Part shown: positions 59,692 through 64,000 of the stretch, piece by piece | How the letters are laid out: every line of letters begins with the position of its first letter | Position numbering within the stretch: position 1 is the stretch's first letter | NCBI RefSeq assembly: GCF_019352175.1 | Contig: NZ_JACBYI010000015.1 | Location: forward strand, 80,334-144,333 | Direction: 5' to 3' | DNA length: 64,000 nucleotides | Source of the DNA: Paenibacillus sp. S150 | GTDB taxonomy: Bacteria; Bacillota; Bacilli; Paenibacillales; Paenibacillaceae | Program-made: the position numbers and the translations under genes | The notes under the pieces: generated by a model | Databases searched by the model: none | What the model was told of the DNA's origin: nothing | What the model saw: only the letters and a program-made list of their open reading frames with translations

Positions 59692-60564
59692 TCATCCCTT
59701 CATCCCCGTCAAGGTTATTCCCTCAACAAAGTATTTCTGTGCGAAAAAGAATAGCAGGAGGGTCGGGATTAACGCCAGCACCGATCCGGCCATGATATAG
59801 GTCCATTGTGAGTTGTAAAAGCCCTGGAAGGAAGCAAGCACAAGCTGCAGCGTGAACTTCTCCGGGGTATTCAGATAAATGAGCGGACCGAGATAATCGT
59901 TGTAACCTGCGAGAAATCCGAGCAATCCCTGCGTAATCAGGGCCGGCTTCGACAGAGGCATGGTGATCCGCAAAAAGATCCGGAAAGGGCCCAACCCGTC
60001 CATTACGGCAGCTTCCTCCAGCTCTTTGGGGATTGTCATGAAAAACTGCCGCAGCAGAAACACCCCTGCCGCAGCACCGAACATTCCCGGAATGATAAGC
60101 GGCAGCCAGCTGTCGATCCAGCCGATTTGCTTGAACAGGATGAAAGTCGGAATCATCGTAATGACACCAGGAATCATCATCGTAGTCAGCAGCAGAGTAA
60201 ACAGAACGTTTTTGGCCGGAAACTGCATCCTTGCAAAGGCATGCGCCGCCAGGGCGCTTGTGAACAATCCGACCATGCAGGGCAGCGAGATGATTAGCAG
60301 CGTGTTAAAAAAACCGTGCAGAATGCCGGACTCTGTCAAAACAAACCGGTAGTTGCTCCATAGGAAATGCTCCGGAATCCACTTGGGCGGCATTTCAAAT
60401 TCATGTCCCTGTTCCTTCAAAGAGGTGGACAGCATCCATAGAAAAGGAACAGCCATGACAAGTGAACCCGAGACAAGGAACAGATAAGCGGCAAATTTGC
60501 GGAGCTGCTCGCCCGCTTTTTTCCTTTTTTGCCATGAGCCCTCCGCCATTGTTGTCTTCATCAT
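59692..60564 (-). CDS. ABC importer permease, MalG/AraQ type
   Basis: The protein has 290 residues, six helices, the EAA loop ELEEAAVMDGLGPFRIFLRI near 185-205 and a C-terminal AQKYFVEGITLTGMKG. It is close to AraQ-type arabino-oligosaccharide permeases by context. The start follows AGGGAG. It partners the preceding permease (12 bp away). Confidence 0.88.
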   Translation of the reverse strand: MMKTTMAEGSWQKRKKAGEQLRKFAAYLFLVSGSLVMAVPFLWMLSTSLKEQGHEFEMPPKWIPEHFLWSNYRFVLTESGILHGFFNTLLIISLPCMVGLFTSALAAHAFARMQFPAKNVLFTLLLTTMMIPGVITMIPTFILFKQIGWIDSWLPLIIPGMFGAAAGVFLLRQFFMTIPKELEEAAVMDGLGPFRIFLRITMPLSKPALITQGLLGFLAGYNDYLGPLIYLNTPEKFTLQLVLASFQGFYNSQWTYIMAGSVLALIPTLLLFFFAQKYFVEGITLTGMKG

Positions 60565-60576
60565 TTGTTATTCTCC

Positions 60577-61446
60577 CTATTCATAGTGAACCCATCGCTT
60601 GGACAGCTGGAAATTCAGCAGTGTGATCGCCAGAATGATCAGACCGAGCATCCAGGCCATGGCAGACGCATATCCCATGTTCATATAGCGGAAAGCATTC
60701 TGGAACAAATAGTACACAATCGTTGTCGTAGAGTAATTCGGTCCTCCCTCGGTCATAATCTGGAACCTTGGGTAATCCTGCAGTGCCGTAATCATTGAGG
60801 TGATCAGAATATACAACGTCGTGGGCGAAATACAGGGAACCGTAATGCGTAAAAACTGCTGCCAGCGGTTGGCTCCATCGATTTCGGACGCTTCGTAAAA
60901 GCTTTTCGGCACCCCCTGAAGCGCCGCCAGATAAAGCACCATATTAATGCCCAGGCTGGCCCAAACCCCTTGAATAATCATTGCCGGCATCGCCCAGGTC
61001 TCGCTGCTCAGCCAGGCCGGCCCCTGAATGCCGATCAAATCCAGAAAGTAATTAAGCAGCCCGTAGGTATCGTTGAAAATCCACTTCCACAGCAGGGTCA
61101 AGGCAATGACCGAGCTGATGGTGGGAAGAAAAAACATGGTACGGAAAAAGCCGATGCCGCGGACCTTCTGGTTCAGGGCCATAGCAACCCCCAAAGCAAC
61201 AGCCATGCCGAGCGGAATGCCGAGTGCCGCATAAAAGGTATTGAACAGTGTTTTCCAGAATAATTCATCATGCATCAGCAACTTGGTGTAGTTGGCCCCG
61301 CCGTTAAATACGGGAGACTGATAGCCGCTGTACTCCGTAAAGCTCACATAAACCGAATAACTGAGCGGAATAAACGCAAACAGCAGAAAGCCTAGCAGGG
61401 GAGCGGATATAAACAAATAGGCCCAACGATATTCCTTGCGTTTCAT
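60577..61446 (-). CDS. ABC importer permease, MalF/AraP type
   Basis: The protein has 289 residues, six helices and the EAA loop SFYEASEIDGANRWQQFLRIT near 185-205. The start follows GGAGG. It is the second gene of the operon after the binding protein, in the order of AraNPQ-type importers. No ATPase gene is present, consistent with use of a shared MsmX-type ATPase. Confidence 0.88.
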   Translation of the reverse strand: MKRKEYRWAYLFISAPLLGFLLFAFIPLSYSVYVSFTEYSGYQSPVFNGGANYTKLLMHDELFWKTLFNTFYAALGIPLGMAVALGVAMALNQKVRGIGFFRTMFFLPTISSVIALTLLWKWIFNDTYGLLNYFLDLIGIQGPAWLSSETWAMPAMIIQGVWASLGINMVLYLAALQGVPKSFYEASEIDGANRWQQFLRITVPCISPTTLYILITSMITALQDYPRFQIMTEGGPNYSTTTIVYYLFQNAFRYMNMGYASAMAWMLGLIILAITLLNFQLSKRWVHYE

Positions 61447-61506
61447 GGTATTCCTCCATTAATGAAGATGAAGGGGAAAGGCTGTCCCCTTTCATCCCAA
61501 CTCTTC

Positions 61507-62880
61507 TTACTTGAACAAAGCCTGGTTGCCTTCCTTAATCGCCTGATCAATTTTAGGTTTCAATTCGTTCAATACTTCCGACGCGGTTTTCTTGCCTTCC
61601 CACATTGGGGACAACCCCTGGGACAGCAGATCATACCACTTGGCATTCGGCAGATAGGTCCACGGACCTGCTACCTGACTCTCAACCGCTTTGATGAATA
61701 CCGAGGCATGCTCGGGTTTTTGCCCGGGCTGGAGGAAGACATCCGTATTGGCCATTGATTTGAAGCTGGGAATGGAGAAGCCCATCAACGACTGCTCCCG
61801 CTGTCCTTCCGGCCCCCCCAAATATTCCACCAGCGTGTAGGCCGCTTCCACATTCTTGGTCTTGCTGTAAATACCGAGTCCGACGGAGCCGCTTGTGCCG
61901 GCCCATTGCTTCACCGGCAGCGGAGCCACATCCCAGTCAAAGCCCAGCTTGCGGAATTCCGGAACCATCCAGCGTCCCGTAACCATCATCGCCAGCTTGC
62001 CCGTTGAGAACATCTGACTGTCATTCATGTCCTTCAACGCGGCCGATTTGGGCACGACTCCGTATTTATTGGAGAGGTCTGCCGCGAACTGGAGAGCTTC
62101 GATGGCTTCGGGGCTGTTGCCGGTAAACTCCTGTCTGTTCTCACTGAGGAATTGTCCGCCGTTGCCCAGCACGAAGCCTTCCCACCAGATGGGGCCCATC
62201 CCGTACTGCGTCGTCTTGCCGTCCGCGCTGATCGTCAGCTTCTCGGCAGTATCCAGCAGCTGCTCATAAGTCATCGGCGTATCTGCGCTCGGGAACGGAA
62301 CATTCATCTTGTTAAAGAGGTCCTTATTATAGTAAAGAACCGTTGGACCGATATCCTTCGGCAGCGCATACAGCGCCCCCTGGCCAATGGAAGCGCCGTC
62401 ATAACGGTAGCGGTTCAAGCCGGAATCCCACATATCCGATATATCGATCTCGTTGCTCTCCACAAGATCGTCGATGGAATACAATAAATCCTGGCTGACC
62501 CAGCGACCGAAATCTCCATCCGGAACATAGAAAACATCAGGAGAATTGCCACCGGCCAAAATAGTATTCATCTTTCCCACATAATCCGACGAAGGAATGT
62601 GCAGATAGTCAACCTTGATCGCCGGATTCTTGTCCTCGAAGGCTTTGATTAATTTGGTGAATACCTCTTTTTCCGTCGGGTCACCCCATCCGGCAAATTG
62701 AATTGTAACCGGATCAGCGGATTGTTCCTCTGTGCCGTTCGATGTGTTCCCTGCGGCAGTGCCGGAATTTGCGGGCTTACCCGTATTGTTATTCCCGCAA
62801 CCAGTTAACCCTGTGATCAGCGCAATCAATACAACGGAGATTAGCCATCCTCTTTTCAATTTTCCTCTCTTTGGATTCAT
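61507..62880 (-). CDS. ABC importer substrate-binding lipoprotein, family 1 (AraN-like by context)
   Basis: The protein has 457 residues, with a lipobox LTGC (Cys 28) and then a Gly/Asn/Ser-rich linker. The mature part begins VTIQFAGWGDPTEKEVF and has the family 1 binding fold with VFYVPDGDFGRWV and GRWMVPEFRKLGFDWDVAPLP. It is the first gene of the six-gene arabinan cluster. A cre-like site lies about 80 bp upstream. Confidence 0.88.
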   Translation of the reverse strand: MNPKRGKLKRGWLISVVLIALITGLTGCGNNNTGKPANSGTAAGNTSNGTEEQSADPVTIQFAGWGDPTEKEVFTKLIKAFEDKNPAIKVDYLHIPSSDYVGKMNTILAGGNSPDVFYVPDGDFGRWVSQDLLYSIDDLVESNEIDISDMWDSGLNRYRYDGASIGQGALYALPKDIGPTVLYYNKDLFNKMNVPFPSADTPMTYEQLLDTAEKLTISADGKTTQYGMGPIWWEGFVLGNGGQFLSENRQEFTGNSPEAIEALQFAADLSNKYGVVPKSAALKDMNDSQMFSTGKLAMMVTGRWMVPEFRKLGFDWDVAPLPVKQWAGTSGSVGLGIYSKTKNVEAAYTLVEYLGGPEGQREQSLMGFSIPSFKSMANTDVFLQPGQKPEHASVFIKAVESQVAGPWTYLPNAKWYDLLSQGLSPMWEGKKTASEVLNELKPKIDQAIKEGNQALFK

Positions 62881-62956
62881 CGTTCTATCGCTCCCCTTCG
62901 CTTTGATTCTGTCCCGCAGCTATAATTATGGGATAAGCTTATAGAATAAACAATTT

Positions 62957-62970
62957 TGAAAACGCTTTAA
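62957..62970. promoter_or_regulatory. Catabolite-responsive element (cre)-like operator of the arabinan operon
   Basis: TGAAAACGCTTTAA matches the cre consensus TGWAANCGNTNWCA except at the last C. A second LacI/CcpA-like palindrome, TTGAAGCGCTTTAG, lies at 62993-63006. Two such sites before the binding-protein gene suggest glucose repression or a LacI-type repressor. No regulator gene is present next to this cluster. Confidence 0.6.
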
Positions 62971-63364
62971 TATCGTTTGGAAATCATCTTCATTGAAGCG
63001 CTTTAGACGGTCGAAAAGAGTCATATAGGCGGGGCTTGCCCTCCGGCAACCGCGATTTTAACGGCAAAATACCCCCACAAAGCCATCCATGCCGCTGACG
63101 CGGCACCATAGATTGATGGAAATGGAGGTGAAATTTGTTGCGTTTAATTTCTTGCGGCCTTTAAGCGTTTATCCTCATCCGTAAAGTTATTTCCAGGGTA
63201 GCGGGGACTTGGCTTCAATGATGACTCAGGTACTTTGCGGGGACCCCAAAACATATAAACCTGAATTTCGAAAATGAACTGAACAAGCCCAGATAGGACA
63301 AGGGATAAGCCCTCTTTTTCCTTCACCCATTTGGTGCAAGTTGTTTTTCACAAAAAATCCCTTC

Positions 63365-63450
63365 GTGTAGAGCCTTTTAGATGATTTGTAGATGCTTACT
63401 TTCGAAATTCAGGATAAATTCTTATCTTTCTAAAAAAAGCGTGCTTATCC
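63365..63450 (+). repeat. Dispersed intergenic repeat, module B, copy 2
   Basis: This stretch is nearly identical to 5757-5842, including TTACTTTCGAAATTCAGGAT. Here it comes before module A rather than after it. The surrounding 62881-63977 region holds no convincing gene. Confidence 0.75.
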
Positions 63451-63467
63451 AGCAAGCCCTACAAAGA

Positions 63468-63875
63468 ACAAAACAGCTATGCCGTCCCTCAGGACAACGC
63501 AGCTGTTTGCATTTCAGGTGTAAGGCTGGCTGCGGTTCCCCAGCTCTCCGGTTCCCCTGGCCGGCTGAAGCTCTTCCTCCCCGATCCCTCCAGACCTTCC
63601 TGCTGAGACTCGGCAGCTAAGCCCAAGTGGAAAAAGGAAACTTAATCCCCACATTCCCTTTTTTGCTTGCGTTAGCGGGAAAAAGGCCCCCTAATCGATC
63701 CGTTTCTCTCACCTTACAGAGGAATACGCCTACATTATGATGAACTTGAAACACATTCATAACAAGGGCAGCCATTTTAGTGGTAAAAAGGATAACTAAG
63801 GTAGCGCATTCGGCTCCTGGATCATCCCTAGTGGGAAAAAGTACAACTAATTCGGATGAAATCAGCCATTTGGGA
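63468..63875 (+). repeat. Dispersed intergenic repeat, module A, copy 2
   Basis: This stretch matches 5269-5600, with about 75 extra bp near 63530-63620. It begins with a hairpin (AAACAGCT at about 63472, AGCTGTTT at about 63500) and carries AGTGGGAAAAAGTACA-type units near 63629, 63680, 63780 and 63830. It ends close to the truncated ORF at 63978. Confidence 0.75.
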
Positions 63876-63977
63876 TGGCGTAAAATAGTATGTGTAAGGA
63901 TCGGGGAGTCTAGTAAACGACAAAAAAGTAGGGTATCCTTGGGATTGCAAAGTCACCAAGAAAAGGAGCCCTACTCA

Positions 63978-64000
63978 ATGACCAGTATACAACAAAACCC
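63978..64000 (+). CDS. Start of an ORF cut by the window edge, possibly a transposase
   Basis: ATG at 63978 follows AAAAGGAG at 63961-63968 with good spacing. Only seven complete codons (MTSIQQN) are visible. The position right after dispersed repeats and a GC-rich GGATCGGGGAGTC stretch would fit the left end of an insertion sequence, but the family cannot be judged from seven residues. Confidence 0.4.

Overview
The window looks like a chromosomal segment of a Paenibacillus-type, spore-forming Gram-positive bacterium. The supporting signs are strong AGGAGG ribosome-binding sites, some TTG/GTG starts, S-layer-homology and collagen/BclB-type surface proteins, YesM/YesN two-component systems, LplABC-type sugar importers and many glycoside hydrolases. 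No rRNA, tRNA or CRISPR array was seen. One gene is cut by each edge.

Layout. 0-1 kb: tripartite tricarboxylate transporter membrane subunits. 1.4-5.2 kb: a two-domain glycosyltransferase translationally coupled to an SLH/collagen/BclB surface glycoprotein. 5.2-6.2 kb: non-coding dispersed repeats. 6.2-8.4 kb: GH36 alpha-galactosidase. 8.6-11 kb: DMT exporter, Lrp and GbsR-like regulators. 11.2-16.9 kb: an ABC importer with a HAD hydrolase, an SMR protein and a calcineurin-like phosphoesterase. 17.2-19.5 kb: methionine-type ABC importer metNIQ. 19.9-31.4 kb: xylan-oligosaccharide locus with GH10, GH43, LplABC-type importer, one YesM kinase and two YesN regulators. 31.5-52.9 kb: a nucleoside/purine region with a bacterial microcompartment (BMC). 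53.2-54.7 kb: MerR regulator and aldo/keto reductase. 54.9-62.9 kb: arabinan/galactan utilisation. 62.9-64 kb: non-coding repeats and the start of a truncated ORF.

The most interesting region is 31.5-52.9 kb. A BmpA/NupOPQ-type importer, a nucleoside hydrolase and an ADP-ribosylglycohydrolase would bring in and split nucleosides. A BMC operon follows: prFMN-dependent UbiD decarboxylase, three BMC-H shell proteins, an unrecognised Pro-rich protein with a possible encapsulation helix, an EutQ/flavoprotein-like protein, a pentameric vertex protein, adenine deaminase, a cyclase-family hydrolase and a DUF1989 protein. A convergent operon encodes a cyclic amidohydrolase and an isochorismatase-fold hydrolase, preceded by a clear but altered purine riboswitch whose predicted terminator competes with the aptamer (ON-type). 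There is no aldehyde dehydrogenase. The enzyme set parallels the hydrolytic purine-degradation pathway of purinolytic clostridia (xanthine to ureido-imidazolecarboxylate, amino-imidazolecarboxylate, aminoimidazole, imidazolone, formiminoglycine). I propose, as inference, a xanthine/purine-degrading compartment.

The ubiX and ubiD units, 10 kb apart, share a near-identical promoter, a 13-bp palindromic operator and a terminator-containing leader RNA that I do not recognise. Two 51-bp tandem hairpin arrays lie between convergent genes, and a dispersed intergenic repeat family recurs at 5.3, 15.6 and 63.5 kb.
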